Of a DNA stretch of 64,000 nt, positions 54,221-63,363 are shown one piece after another. How positions within the stretch are numbered: the first letter of the stretch is position 1; the number at the start of each line of letters is the position of its first letter. The position numbers were made by a program, and so were the translations under genes. Under the pieces are notes generated by a model. That model saw only the letters and a program-made list of their open reading frames with translations. It made no database searches and had not been told where the DNA came from. The stretch is from Fictibacillus barbaricus (GTDB taxonomy: Bacteria > Bacillota > Bacilli > Bacillales > Fictibacillaceae), in contig NZ_BMCE01000004.1 in assembly GCF_014635025.1 (NCBI RefSeq), positions 88,293-152,292 of the forward strand. Direction: 5' to 3'.

Positions 54221-54368
54221 ATGATGGAAAAATATCTTATTACTTTTAAATTAATTGATGGTTCTGAGGCGTTTTGAAGAACAATTACCTGATCTTGAAG
54301 CTTATAAGCATTCTATAAGAGTAACAGATGCAAAATATGCAACTTTTGAAGGTGGACAAGTTAATTAA
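54221..54368 (+). pseudogene. Small hypothetical gene, frameshifted
   Basis: GAGGAGATAGTG precedes ATG 54221. The frame MMEKYLITFKLIDGSEAF stops after 18 residues, and a +1/-1 shift continues as RRFEEQLPDLEAYKHS.. to a stop at 54368. The good ribosome site and protein-like second half suggest a roughly 48-residue gene with one frameshift. Confidence 0.4.
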
Positions 54369-54456
54369 GTTTCGTCTAGGTTGTTACATATAAAAAATTA
54401 TAAAAATAATCAAAGTAGGGAACAAATAACTTGTCCAGTTATTATCAATATTAAAT

Positions 54457-54645
54457 ATGGATTATTGGAGTATTCTTAGCATGCTTACGACTTTAATTAA
54501 AGCAGGAATAATCGCTCATTTCGGTTCCTCTCTTATAGCAGGAATTGTTTACGCTTTTACTGGAGATATATATCGCTTGACTGCAAACATATTAATCGCC
54601 CTTGGTTGTTCATGGCTTTATGAACAAAAACTTAGGGACATTTAA
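54457..54645 (+). CDS. Small membrane protein, unknown
   Basis: A 62-residue frame with two likely membrane segments (about 8-30 and 36-54: IIAHFGSSLIAGIVYAF and ANILIALGCSWLY). No good ribosome site, but a strong terminator follows 23 bp later, supporting a transcribed unit. Unrecognised. Confidence 0.45.
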   Translation: MDYWSILSMLTTLIKAGIIAHFGSSLIAGIVYAFTGDIYRLTANILIALGCSWLYEQKLRDI

Positions 54646-54667
54646 GACTTTAGTAAATTTATCATTT

Positions 54668-54704
54668 AAAAAATGCCCGAGTTCTTTACCCAGGCATTTT
54701 TTTT
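54668..54704 (+). terminator. Intrinsic terminator
   Basis: AAAATGCC / GGCATTTT stem with a T8 run, 23 bp after the small membrane ORF. Confidence 0.8.
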
Positions 54705-54751
54705 CAAGACAAGTTTTGACTCATATAATGGACAAACAGAAGGAGAGCGAT

Positions 54752-55045
54752 ATGTTTCGTCAAAATAAGATATTAATCTTCCCAAACTCCATCCATAAGT
54801 TGCTGAATCTCTTTTTCCAACTTATATGTTTCCTTCCTATCGAGTCTAATTTTTTTCCTTCAATAATAACTACATCACCAGGTTTAGCTTCCTTTGGGTG
54901 GGTATTTACAATTGGATTATTCATTGCTGGACTCACCATGTTTTGCTTTCATCTGGTTCTATATTCTATCGAAGAAAGTGGATACTCCATTTTATACTTC
55001 TCTCTGCCCAAGTGGTATCCATATTATGGACGGTTTGTTGATTAA
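54752..55045 (+). CDS. Small membrane protein, 97 residues, unknown
   Basis: ATG 54752 follows AGAAGGAGAGCGAT, a strong ribosome site. Two hydrophobic segments: about 16-30 (LLNLFFQLICFLPI) and about 48-70 (VFTIGLFIAGLTMFCFHLVLY). The C-terminus is aromatic-rich (LPKWYPYYGRF). An in-frame extension to 54602 crosses the upstream terminator and is rejected. Family not recognised; likely real. Confidence 0.55.
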   Translation: MFRQNKILIFPNSIHKLLNLFFQLICFLPIESNFFPSIITTSPGLASFGWVFTIGLFIAGLTMFCFHLVLYSIEESGYSILYFSLPKWYPYYGRFVD

Positions 55046-55053
55046 TAAAAAAA

Positions 55054-55075
55054 GAGCTCACCTTTTGGTCAGCTC
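55054..55075 (-). terminator. Terminator of the D-amino-acid conversion operon
   Basis: GAGCTCACC / GGTCAGCTC hairpin, T7 run on the minus strand, 30 bp after the M20 gene's stop. Confidence 0.8.
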
Positions 55076-55104
55076 ATAGATCCAAACTTAACATTTCATA
55101 CTAA

Positions 55105-56262
55105 TTAATTATGAAATCTTGCTTTTTCAAACAACAGAATCGTTGAAGCAGCAAGGATAGCAACACCATTTCCTAAGGAGTTCTTATTGAAGTGCATTTT
55201 CGGATGATGAAGCCCGGGCTCTAGATCTGTTCCCAGACCTATCATTGTTGCCTGGATGTTTTTCCTTTCCTTCGTGTAGAAATGAAAATCTTCTCCCCCG
55301 GGTGTTATTGGTGGTGTTACTGCCGAATTTTTGCCCAGAACCTCACATATCGCCTCATTTATAATGCTTTCCATGAATCTGTTCGGCTCGGCAGCCACCA
55401 TCTGAGCACGGTTCTCAACAGTTACATCAGCACCATTGGCCTGGCCTGCATATTTAACGGCTGTTGTTACTTTTTCAATCAGGTTTTTCATAGCTGCATT
55501 TGTTTGCGCTCTAAGATCAATGCTGAATTCACCTTCATCAGGAATGATGTTTATATTGTCTCCACCGGCTTTAACTTGTGTGACTTTTGCAGAACTCGGA
55601 ATGGTAGGATCGACTGTGACAGCATTCACAGCAGCAATGATTGCACCCAGGGAATCTACAACGTTAATCCCCATATTCGGCCTCGATCCATGAGCCTGTA
55701 TCCCTTTTATCCGTCCCTTTAGAAGAGTGGCTGCGCCATGATAAATAGCAGGTGACACCTCTCCAAAACGCATCTCGATTTTCGGGCGTACGTGAATCCC
55801 TAATAAGTAATCAATGTCATCTACTAAACCATCATCTATAATCGCTTTTGCTCCTTTTCCTGACTCCTCAGCTGGCTGGAAGATCACCTTAAGGCATCCA
55901 TCTAAAGGTTGAAAGTTTGTTTCTTTCAAGCAACGTAGTGTATTTAACACCATTGCCATATGGGCATCATGCCCGCAAGAATGATTTGATTTCCAAATCC
56001 CGTCTACATTTTGCCATAAGGCATCCATATCAGCACGAAGGGCTATGGTTGGACCTTCGCCTGAAGAACCCTTCCAGGTAACCACAATCCCATAGTGATG
56101 TTCAAAGGTTTGGTAGGGGAGATCAATCTTATCTAGTTCGCTGCACAAGAACTCCCTTGTTCTTGCTTCTTTCCAACTCACTTCTGCAAGGTTATGAAGC
56201 TTATCGTAAATCTCCAAAAGAAGATCATCGTTTTCGTTTACCCATTTTTTTATTACTAACAT
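55105..56262 (-). CDS. M20-family amidohydrolase, probable N-succinyl-L-amino-acid hydrolase
   Basis: A 385-residue M20D-type metal amidase (amidohydrolase/aminoacylase branch). Metal ligands: CGHDAHM, the acidic PAEESGKGAKA, LLGIHVRP and late PGGEDFHFYT. Members remove acyl groups from N-acyl-L-amino acids. In Geobacillus a relative hydrolyses N-succinyl-L-amino acids made by a GNAT enzyme and N-succinylamino-acid racemase (NSAR), the same gene set as here. The succinyl specificity is inferred from context. Last gene of the operon. Confidence 0.85.
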   Translation of the reverse strand: MLVIKKWVNENDDLLLEIYDKLHNLAEVSWKEARTREFLCSELDKIDLPYQTFEHHYGIVVTWKGSSGEGPTIALRADMDALWQNVDGIWKSNHSCGHDAHMAMVLNTLRCLKETNFQPLDGCLKVIFQPAEESGKGAKAIIDDGLVDDIDYLLGIHVRPKIEMRFGEVSPAIYHGAATLLKGRIKGIQAHGSRPNMGINVVDSLGAIIAAVNAVTVDPTIPSSAKVTQVKAGGDNINIIPDEGEFSIDLRAQTNAAMKNLIEKVTTAVKYAGQANGADVTVENRAQMVAAEPNRFMESIINEAICEVLGKNSAVTPPITPGGEDFHFYTKERKNIQATMIGLGTDLEPGLHHPKMHFNKNSLGNGVAILAASTILLFEKARFHN

Positions 56263-56284
56263 ACAATAAGCATTCCTTTCAGTT

Positions 56285-57100
56285 TTAGACAGAATATTTT
56301 TCTAAGACGTAATATCCGACCCTGTCACCACGAATCATGCCAGCGACAAAGTAACCAGAAGAAAGAGCTAAACTGAATTGTTTTCGGAGTTTCATCCTCC
56401 ACTCTTTAACAAGATCAGGGGAATCCATTTTCATCTGTTGAATATTTGGTGGTACCGGCACTAAATAACCGCTATGGTGCTTGGCAGCCTGAGACTCTAG
56501 GTATACGTCATCAAAGTCATCCTCGAGCAACTCATAGTTCTCCCATTTATCGGAGTAGTTACGGATCCTCACGGAGGCATTTATTACGTTATTTGAAAAA
56601 AGATCCCATTCAACTAAGAACCTGTCCGATGGAACACCCTTGTTTAATTTATCGTTCATGAATCCGTAATAATCTTTGATATAGGTTTTAACATAGCCGC
56701 CGAGTTTGCAAAGGTTCAGGTAGCCATTTCTAATTTCTAACGGGTCAAAGGTCCATACCATCTTCTTATAACCATAATGGATGGCCCAGTCTCTTTGTTT
56801 AAACTTCAACATTTCACCGATCCCCTGGTTATGGTAATCAGGATGGATCGCCATCATATGAGAGCATAGATAAGGAGCATCACTTAGACTGCTAAATCCA
56901 GTAAATCCGTAACAGAAGCCTATTAGTTTTTGGGTTTCAGCATCGAATGCCCCGATGACTACTCCACCGTTATGATTGGCTGCAACCATTTGAGGGAGAG
57001 AGGTGATGACCTCTTCTCCCCAGACTAGTTTTTGTAATTGGACAATCTCCGTTAACTGATCGAATTCTGTAACAACATCAAACGAAAATATTCTCTGCAT
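56285..57100 (-). CDS. GNAT acyltransferase, probable D-amino-acid N-succinyltransferase
   Basis: A 271-residue GNAT protein. The acyl-CoA site is the pattern around HMMAIHPDYHNQGIGEMLKF (Q-x-x-G-x-G/A equivalent). The long C-terminal part is typical of the COG3375-like predicted acetyltransferases. In the Geobacillus NSAR pathway such an enzyme succinylates D-amino acids. It starts inside the collapsed D-aminoacylase frame (23-bp overlap) after GGGAGAG and is followed by the M20 hydrolase 22 bp later. The specificity is inferred. Confidence 0.8.
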   Translation of the reverse strand: MQRIFSFDVVTEFDQLTEIVQLQKLVWGEEVITSLPQMVAANHNGGVVIGAFDAETQKLIGFCYGFTGFSSLSDAPYLCSHMMAIHPDYHNQGIGEMLKFKQRDWAIHYGYKKMVWTFDPLEIRNGYLNLCKLGGYVKTYIKDYYGFMNDKLNKGVPSDRFLVEWDLFSNNVINASVRIRNYSDKWENYELLEDDFDDVYLESQAAKHHSGYLVPVPPNIQQMKMDSPDLVKEWRMKLRKQFSLALSSGYFVAGMIRGDRVGYYVLEKYSV

Positions 57101-57431
57101 AACTTCTCTCCCGGCGAAACACTTTTCCTGCCGTTGTACCTACGTATTTATTTTCTTTTACAGCCAGTTTGCCATTGACCAAGACATGAGAGATACCGAC
57201 TTTAATATGATGGATCTCAGATTTAGTACATAGTAAGTCTGAGTGAACATACGTATTAATAAAACCCGGTGAGACCGCTAGTCCCTTTGCATCAATTTCA
57301 GTTTCGGCTTGCTCTTGGCTTAGGTCACCAATCTTGCTGATGATTCCATCCTTGATCCCCAGATCCAGCCTGCTCCAAGGGTTTTCAGTCCCATCATAGA
57401 TTGGGCCGCCTCTAATAATAAAATCGAACAC
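57078..57431 (-). pseudogene. N-acyl-D-amino-acid deacylase with a large in-frame internal deletion
   Basis: The first about 67 residues match the N-terminus of D-aminoacylase-type amidohydrolases (FDFIIRGGPIYDGT, VSPGFINTYVHSD where HxHSD is expected). They then jump straight to the C-terminal end (GISHVLVNGKLAVKENKYVG..GKVFRR). The whole catalytic barrel of about 350-400 residues is missing, although the frame is kept, leaving 117 residues. It cannot be an active deacylase. It may survive because its translation carries ribosomes into the GNAT gene. Confidence 0.78.
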
Positions 57432-57467
57432 GGTGATTCCTCCCTGGTTTATTAATAGAAATCAAGA

Positions 57468-58598
57468 TTAAAAAACTACTTTTTCGTTTGTAAACGTCTC
57501 TCTTTCTACAACATACCGATTAAACGCTTCTTCATTTATTTCATAACCTATGCCAGGGTAATCCGGAACTTCTAGTTTTCCTGGAGAACTTAGTATGACT
57601 GCCGGTACAACAATATCTAAGTCCCAATAACGATCTGAAGCAGAAGTGTCCCCAGGAATCATAAAATTATCAAGTGATGTAAGTGCAATATTGTGAGCGC
57701 GTCCAATACCCGCCTCCAACATCCCGCCGCACCAAACAGGGATGTTTTTGGATTTGCAAAAATCATGTATTCTTTTTGCTTCCATCAGCCCGCCGACTCG
57801 TCCAGTCTTTATGTTAATAATTTTACAGCTTCCGAGTTCGATAGCTTTTCTTGCATCTTCTACCGAGTGAATACTTTCATCTAGGCATATAGGGGTATTT
57901 AGCTGTTCTTGAACAAGTGAATGATCGATAATATCATCATGAGCTAGAGGTTGTTCGATCATGAGAAGATTATATTGATCCAATTCTTTTAATACATGCA
58001 TATGGTCGAGTGTATAAGCTGAATTAGCGTCGGCCATAAGATTAACTGTTTGGCCGAACCTCTCCCTAATCGCTCGGATTGGTTCTATATCAAAGCCGGG
58101 TTTGATCTTCACTTTTATTTTTTTATAACCTTCATAAATAAACCGTTCAACCTTTTCGAGAACTTCTTCAACGGTAGGTTCAATCCCGATACTTACACCT
58201 ACCTCTATTTCCCTTTTATATCCCCCAAGTGCCTTTGCAAGAGAAATCCCTTTTCGTTTGCTGTATAGATCCCATACCGCTCCTTCGAGAGTAGCTTTGG
58301 CCATATTGTTCCTTCTTATCGGTTCAAAAGCTTTAGAGACTTCCTCGGGATGGTCAATCTGATCGATAGAGAAAAGTTTTGGAATAAGGAATTCCTTCAG
58401 CATGTAGGACACAGTTCCTGTCGTTTCTTCATTATAGATTGGGAAAGGTAATGAAGCACTTTCACCGTAACCAATCAAATCTTCGCTATGAACACTTACT
58501 ACCAAGAAATCCTTATACGTTAACCTGCCAAAGCTAGTTTCAAATGGAGACTTGAGTGGCATGCGTAACCTATGAACATCAATCTGATTAATTTTCAT
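57468..58598 (-). CDS. Enolase-superfamily OSBS/N-succinylamino acid racemase (NSAR)
   Basis: A 376-residue muconate-lactonising/mandelate-racemase-type enzyme of the MenC subgroup. It has the base motif KIKVKIKPG (Lys-x-Lys), metal ligands MADANSAY, MIEQPL and CLDESI, and NIKTGRVGGLMEA with the second catalytic Lys. In this family NSAR interconverts N-succinyl-D- and L-amino acids; promiscuous OSBS activity is common. No menaquinone genes are nearby, while the GNAT and M20 partners are, favouring the NSAR role. ATG 58598 after AGAGG is chosen. Confidence 0.88.
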   Translation of the reverse strand: MKINQIDVHRLRMPLKSPFETSFGRLTYKDFLVVSVHSEDLIGYGESASLPFPIYNEETTGTVSYMLKEFLIPKLFSIDQIDHPEEVSKAFEPIRRNNMAKATLEGAVWDLYSKRKGISLAKALGGYKREIEVGVSIGIEPTVEEVLEKVERFIYEGYKKIKVKIKPGFDIEPIRAIRERFGQTVNLMADANSAYTLDHMHVLKELDQYNLLMIEQPLAHDDIIDHSLVQEQLNTPICLDESIHSVEDARKAIELGSCKIINIKTGRVGGLMEAKRIHDFCKSKNIPVWCGGMLEAGIGRAHNIALTSLDNFMIPGDTSASDRYWDLDIVVPAVILSSPGKLEVPDYPGIGYEINEEAFNRYVVERETFTNEKVVF

Positions 58599-58683
58599 TT
58601 GTCGTATCCTCTCTTTTTGGTGTACCAAAGAGTTTGCCTTAAAGTTAATTTTTGAAGTTATAAATTCTTTTTTATTTACAAAC

Positions 58684-58697
58684 GAAGTCTATACTTC
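58684..58697. promoter_or_regulatory. Operator candidate upstream of the NSAR gene
   Basis: GAAGT-CTAT-ACTTC palindrome, 86-99 bp upstream of the NSAR ATG. A possible RpiR-type site for the regulator encoded next door; unproven. Confidence 0.4.
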
Positions 58698-58870
58698 TAA
58701 TTATGAACAGAGGAATAAAGTAAGTCAAACTATTATCAAAATTTTTAGAATTTTATCTTTAGAGGATATTAACACGAACAGGTGAAAAACACTTTAGGAA
58801 TTACTAATTCCCATACGAGGAGATTAGCTAAATCTATAGAAGAAAGGATATCAATGATTATAAAAAAAGA

Positions 58871-58901
58871 CTGGACCAGGGAATTAACACCCTTTTTCCA
58901 G
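58871..58901 (-). terminator. Terminator of the RpiR gene
   Basis: CTGGAAAAAGGG / CCCTGGTCCAG stem (minus strand) then a T7 run, 22 bp after the regulator's stop codon. Confidence 0.65.
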
Positions 58902-58922
58902 CCATAGAATTCAAGATCACCA

Positions 58923-59783
58923 CTATTTATCTTCTCCCCCCTCATTGACAAATAAATGGTCGTCCTCAATTAAGTCGTACTGTTCTTTTCTTTTATTAAA
59001 CTTTTCATGATCCTGAACGGAAACTCCTGCTACTAGGGCATTTAATACAGAAAATAATGCCGGGGTCGCATCGATTGTCGATTCAGAATGATAAATAGAA
59101 ATAATGTTATCGACATATTTAGAAATCGGTGCGATTGGGGAATCTGTAATTCCAATAATATAAGCACCATGTTTTTTGGCTATTTCTACGAACTTGATTG
59201 TTTCTTTTATGTACCTGTGAAAAGAGATGGCAACAACAGTAGTGTTTTTAGTCATTTGACTCATCTGTCTAATAAAGTCATCTGTATCTGGCCTGTAAAG
59301 ATAGGTATTCCCCCTTACCATGCCTAGCATAAAACTAAACCAATGTGCTGCTGCATAGGAAGTTCTTAGACCGGTTATAACAATCTCATCCGACATCATC
59401 AGTCTTTCAATCGCTCTGTTAAATTCATTTTCGTTTATATGCTGTATCGTTCGATTGATGTTGTCTATGTCTTGTTTCATAACCTGCGCATAAAAATGAG
59501 GCTGTTTAGCGAGCTTCACTTTTTCTGAATAGTATTTATCTAGACCACTTTGCGATAAAAGGTTTTCTCGAATCCTTTTTTGCAGTTCACTAAATCCACT
59601 TAATTGAAGTGCATAACAAAAACGGATAACAGTCGTCTCACTGACTCCGACCTTTTTTCCGATCTCACCCGCAGAGTTCAAGGCAAAGGCTTGCGGGTCT
59701 TCTAATAGATATTTGGCTAGTTTTTGCTGCCCTTTAGAAAGATTGTGGAAATGTTGTTTGATATGTGTTCGAAAATCGTACAT
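58923..59783 (-). CDS. RpiR/MurR-family transcriptional regulator
   Basis: A 286-residue regulator: N-terminal helix-turn-helix (about 1-75; SAGEIGKKVGVSETTVIRFCYALQLSGFSEL) and C-terminal SIS domain (about 120-260; ERLMMSDEIVITGLRTSYAAAHWFSF, TVVAISFHRYIKET). SIS domains bind phosphosugars or similar ligands. Divergent in position but same strand as the NSAR operon just downstream, so it probably controls that operon. Monocistronic with its own terminator. Confidence 0.92.
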   Translation of the reverse strand: MYDFRTHIKQHFHNLSKGQQKLAKYLLEDPQAFALNSAGEIGKKVGVSETTVIRFCYALQLSGFSELQKRIRENLLSQSGLDKYYSEKVKLAKQPHFYAQVMKQDIDNINRTIQHINENEFNRAIERLMMSDEIVITGLRTSYAAAHWFSFMLGMVRGNTYLYRPDTDDFIRQMSQMTKNTTVVAISFHRYIKETIKFVEIAKKHGAYIIGITDSPIAPISKYVDNIISIYHSESTIDATPALFSVLNALVAGVSVQDHEKFNKRKEQYDLIEDDHLFVNEGGEDK

Positions 59784-60001
59784 GCACTAGTCCCACCTTT
59801 AATAAAGAAAAAACTTCATAAGAAACCATATCCTCTTCCATTTTAAAAAAGAAGTTAAAAGGAGGCTCCTACATGAAGTTTAGTTGAAAAAGCTATTGAC
59901 ATCAATCCATTGAGGGAATATTTGTTATACAGACTTTAATGCCTAAAAATGAAACTCCATTATTGGGTCTAAAAGAGAATTCGTTCATAATAATCCCACT
60001 T

Positions 60002-60958
60002 TTATAAAGTTTTACTCCAGTCTTGAACAGCACTGCCTTCTAGGTAACGTTCAGTGTCAAGTGCGGCCATACAACCTGTTCCTGCTGCTGTGATGGCTTG
60101 TCTGTATTTTTTATCCTGTACATCGCCACATGCAAAAACGCCTGGAATGTTGGTTTCGGTCGTCCCTGGTGTAACAACGATATAACCTGTTTTATCCGTA
60201 TTGATCTGACCATCTAAAAAGCCTGTGTTTGGTTTATGACCGATAGCTACGAAGATTCCGTTCGTTTCGATGACTTCTTGTTCACCCGTCGCGTTATTTT
60301 TTACTTTTAACCCCGTAACACCTTTATCACCTGAGAGGACTTCTGTTGGTGTTTTATCAAGCTGCCAAGAAATTTTCTTGTTCTCTCTTGCACGGTCTTG
60401 CATGATTTTAGAAGCTCTAAGTTCATTTCTTCTATGAACAATTACTACTTCATTAGCAAATTTGGTTAAAAAATTTGCTTCTTCCATCGCGGAGTCACCA
60501 CCACCAACGATGATGACTTTTTTTCCTCTAAAAAAGAATCCATCACATGTTGCACAAGTACTTACGCCACGTCCGATATTTTCTTTTTCTCCAGGTATTT
60601 GAAGCAACTTAGCAGATGCACCCGTTGAGAGGATAAGAGACTCTGTCTGAACTTTGCCTAAACCGTCAACTTGTAAGGTAAAAGGTCTTTTTGATAGATC
60701 TGCACTCGTGACCCATCCTCGTTTAAACTCAGCACCAAAACGTTCTGCTTGTTTTCTCATGTTATCCATGAGTTCAGGACCCATGACACCTTCTACAAAG
60801 CCAGGGAAGTTCTCAACTTCTGTTGTTAAAGTGAGCTGACCCCCTGGCTGATCCCCTTCAATGACGATAGGCTTCATGTTCGCACGAGCTAGATAGATCG
60901 CTGCTGTAAGCCCCGCGGGACCTGTTCCAAGTATTATGATTTTTTCCATCGTATTCAT
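60002..60958 (-). CDS. trxB: Thioredoxin-disulfide reductase
   Basis: A 318-residue NADPH-dependent flavoenzyme that reduces thioredoxin. FAD motif GTGPAGLTAAIYLARA, redox Cys135-x-x-Cys138 in CATCDGFF, NADPH motif GGGDSAMEEANFL, and C-terminal FACGDVQDKKYRQAITAAGTG. Length is typical. It is placed at the edge of a gene graveyard and away from the usual clpP-uvrA neighbourhood, so it may be a second copy; that is a guess. Confidence 0.95.
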   Translation of the reverse strand: MNTMEKIIILGTGPAGLTAAIYLARANMKPIVIEGDQPGGQLTLTTEVENFPGFVEGVMGPELMDNMRKQAERFGAEFKRGWVTSADLSKRPFTLQVDGLGKVQTESLILSTGASAKLLQIPGEKENIGRGVSTCATCDGFFFRGKKVIIVGGGDSAMEEANFLTKFANEVVIVHRRNELRASKIMQDRARENKKISWQLDKTPTEVLSGDKGVTGLKVKNNATGEQEVIETNGIFVAIGHKPNTGFLDGQINTDKTGYIVVTPGTTETNIPGVFACGDVQDKKYRQAITAAGTGCMAALDTERYLEGSAVQDWSKTL

Positions 60959-61170
60959 CCTCCGTTAAACGTTTTGAACACCACTTAGTTTTTTAACATT
61001 TCATATCCTTACACTTCTTCCTTCAACCATGGAATGACGGCACACTGTGGGGGAGTTCGTTCTTTACTTTACGATATTTACAACTATCCCCTCTCCGTTA
61101 ATTCAATAGAAAAACTTATTCCATATTAAAGTAAGTAATTTTTCCATAAGTCACAATTTACCTTCAAAAA

Positions 61171-61361
61171 TCAAATCCCGTGCTGATTGCAGTATGTATC
61201 AATTATGTGTTCAATTTGATCAACATTCGGAAATTCTCCGGAAAAAAAGAATTTTATTTCTTCTAAAAACTCCCTTTTTTATACACATGAATCGCGCCAT
61301 TTTGTTTGATTACACTATATTCTGGTTCAAACCGATACCCATTCCGTTCTACAGCACCCAT
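61171..61361 (-). pseudogene. YbxH-like small protein, frameshifted
   Basis: GGAGGAGG precedes ATG 61361. The frame starts MGAVERNGYRFEPEYSVIKQ and runs to an A6GGG run near 61270, where it stops. A shifted frame continues EFLEEIKFFFSGEFPN.. to NQHGI. The joined product is about 63 residues and resembles Bacillus YbxH-family small proteins of unknown function. One missing or extra base disables it. Confidence 0.5.
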
Positions 61362-61459
61362 TTGCCGAACCTCCTCCTAATCCAAAAATTCTAGTACATC
61401 AATTATTATTTCACAAATGTAATTTATCACTCTTAAAATCATATTTTTCTCCTGCCCTT

Positions 61460-61780
61460 TTATGGTATAACCCAATAGTTGTTTGTATACTCTTTTTGAA
61501 TTATATTAATCGTGGTTTCAAGCAAACTACGTTGTTCGGTATTCCCAATTTTCGTGAGGGCATGATTATCGGACTTAATAATTGGATACTTCCTTAAGAC
61601 TGCTGTTCCGTATTAATGACGGTGTCCCCCTTCCTTCAATGGATTGAGATCTAGGTTAGCAGCATATGAATATTACTTCTGCTAGTTTTTTCCTGATCTT
61701 GTAAGTCACTGCGTTCAGACCAGTGGTTGTTGTACACTTCTTGCACAACAACGATATCGGTATCCGTAAAAATATTAATC
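61460..61780 (-). pseudogene. EEP-family hydrolase remnant
   Basis: Two fragments align by eye with the intact EEP protein at 25883-26734: TDTDIVVVQEVYNNHWSER (compare ADIIGLQEVDVHWGDR) and YGTAVLRKYPIIKSDNHALT (compare FGVAILSKYPILKAENRHIT). Internal stops (after LLT near 61660 and at 61616) and missing ends show decay. The frame reads HRH-stop-YGTAVL, where Q is expected. Confidence 0.65.
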
Positions 61781-61788
61781 CTCCTAGA

Positions 61789-61817
61789 GAAAAAGAGCTT
61801 GAAACATGCTCTTTTTC
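61789..61817. terminator. Bidirectional hairpin terminator
   Basis: GAAAAAGAGC / GCTCTTTTTC stem with a 9-nt loop. No intact gene flanks it. Confidence 0.7.
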
Positions 61818-61900
61818 TGTCTTTTTACAAAAAATATATAGATGATAATAGGGATAAGAGAGAAGATGAAGGCATTAATTGAATACGTAAGGTGATTTCA

Positions 61901-62180
61901 TTGAACAAAAGAAAAGAATTAAACGAAGAAGGAAAACATCACGATAGATACTATTTTAGATGTCGGGAGTGATACATCAGCAGATATAGCAAAAGAATCA
62001 ATTTCTAGTTTATAGGGGATATTTTGGTTGATACTGCAAGTTCTTTTATACTTGGGCTTTCCGAAGTAGTACAAGGCTATAAACGTGCTCGTTGTGAGAG
62101 GAAATATAACTGTTTTCACAAATGAGTTGTAAGCAAAAATAGAAGACCTTCGTGAAAATTCAGGAGGCACAATTGAATAA
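61901..62180 (+). pseudogene. Unknown small gene, multiply frameshifted
   Basis: AAGGTGA precedes a TTG start. Pieces of protein-like sequence in alternating frames: NKRKELNEE, IDTILDVGSDTSADIAKESI, VDTASSFILGLSEVVQGYKR, NITVFTNEL and KIEDLRENSGGTIE. Together they imply a protein of about 90 residues with at least three frameshifts. Family not recognised. Confidence 0.5.
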
Positions 62181-62193
62181 AAGTAATCTAAAT

Positions 62194-62382
62194 CTACTTA
62201 GAGCGCACGTAATTAGCGAATATTTCAAGTTGCTGAGGCTTATAAAATGTGTTTTGTGAAAAATAAACGTCTTCACCTAACATTTCTGTAAGCTCTAAAG
62301 CTAAATCCTCATGGCTGTAGTGGTTTTGCTTAAAACAATTTTTGGTTTTCTTCGCCAATGTAGTCCAACCATCTGCGTTCAA
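62194..62382 (-). pseudogene. Gene fragment, possibly plasmid/phage replication-type protein
   Basis: A 62-codon frame with HYSHEDLALELTEMLGEDVY and SQNTFYKPQ. This resembles a short stretch of replication/primase-like proteins of phages and plasmids, but it stops abruptly and lacks a ribosome site. A weak call. Confidence 0.3.
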
Positions 62383-62415
62383 TGGTGGAACCAGGCATGA
62401 TATTGCGCTTGATTT

Positions 62416-62589
62416 AAGGAGTGGGTCCCAGCTGACACTAACTATTTATCGCGTAATGCAGATTATGTAAAGGCTTCTGCACAGGCACATGCATACCTGG
62501 ATGCCATAGCACCATTTCATATGCTTCTTACAAAAATTTGGGGCTATTTTCATCTGAATATTCATCCTCAACCTTTCCTCTTTGCATAG
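62416..62589 (+). pseudogene. Gene fragment, unknown
   Basis: An open stretch without a start codon: KEWVPADTNYLSRNADYVK, ASAQAHAYLDAIAPFHMLL, ending at TAG 62589. Protein-like composition suggests a 3' fragment of a lost gene. Confidence 0.35.
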
Positions 62590-63363
62590 GGATAAAACAC
62601 TTAAATTAAGGGGGTACATAAAGGGGGTAAAGTATGGATTGCTGAAAAATTTTAATCCGTTGGCAGCGTTGCGATTTGCCTTATTTTTCTCTGCCCCTTA
62701 GAGGAAAGGTTATAGGGGAAAGGTTACGATGTCCGAAAAGTTATTTATTCGATAGTAGCGTTTAAACCCTTATGCATCCTGTTGTCCTTGTTTATATTAC
62801 TAAGATCCCAAAGAGATATTACATCATAAAAACCCAAATATAGATGGATACATTAAACCACCCCCATTGCATGTTCGAACAATATCCTTAAATCGTACTT
62901 GCTTGCTTCTATGGTTAAAACAACAATTCGAATCCTATTACATTAAAAAGAATACTTTAAGCGATGAACTAGCATATACTCATTAAATTTCCTCATATTC
63001 TTATAAATGAGTTAGGATGCCGTTTGTTAAGCGATTGATCAAATCCTTTTGAGCAGCATAGTTGTCAATAAAAGCGAATAAACCCTTAAACAAGGATTCA
63101 TTCACTGAAAGTTCAGTTTTAATGTATATATGTTTCTTCTTAACTATACGTAGTAACTTAACATTAATAAAAATTCATTTTTGTGGATAGTTATATATTT
63201 CCAAAAAATAGTTTTTACAGTAATTTGATAGTAATTTTAAACCCTTCTAATACAACAATTTCCGGTGTAAATATTACCTCTTTCAAGTATTGAAATTGGG
63301 ATTTTGGTTCTCTGTTTAAATTAGCAGAATTCCAGTATTCATAAGCTTTCAAGTCCCCTTATA

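Noticed and set aside
54602..54751. Longer N-terminus for the 97-residue membrane protein
   Set aside because: It would cross a strong terminator and ignore a better ribosome site at 54752.
61194..61394. 66-codon plus-strand frame
   Set aside because: It is antisense to the YbxH-like remnant, which has a ribosome site and family resemblance.
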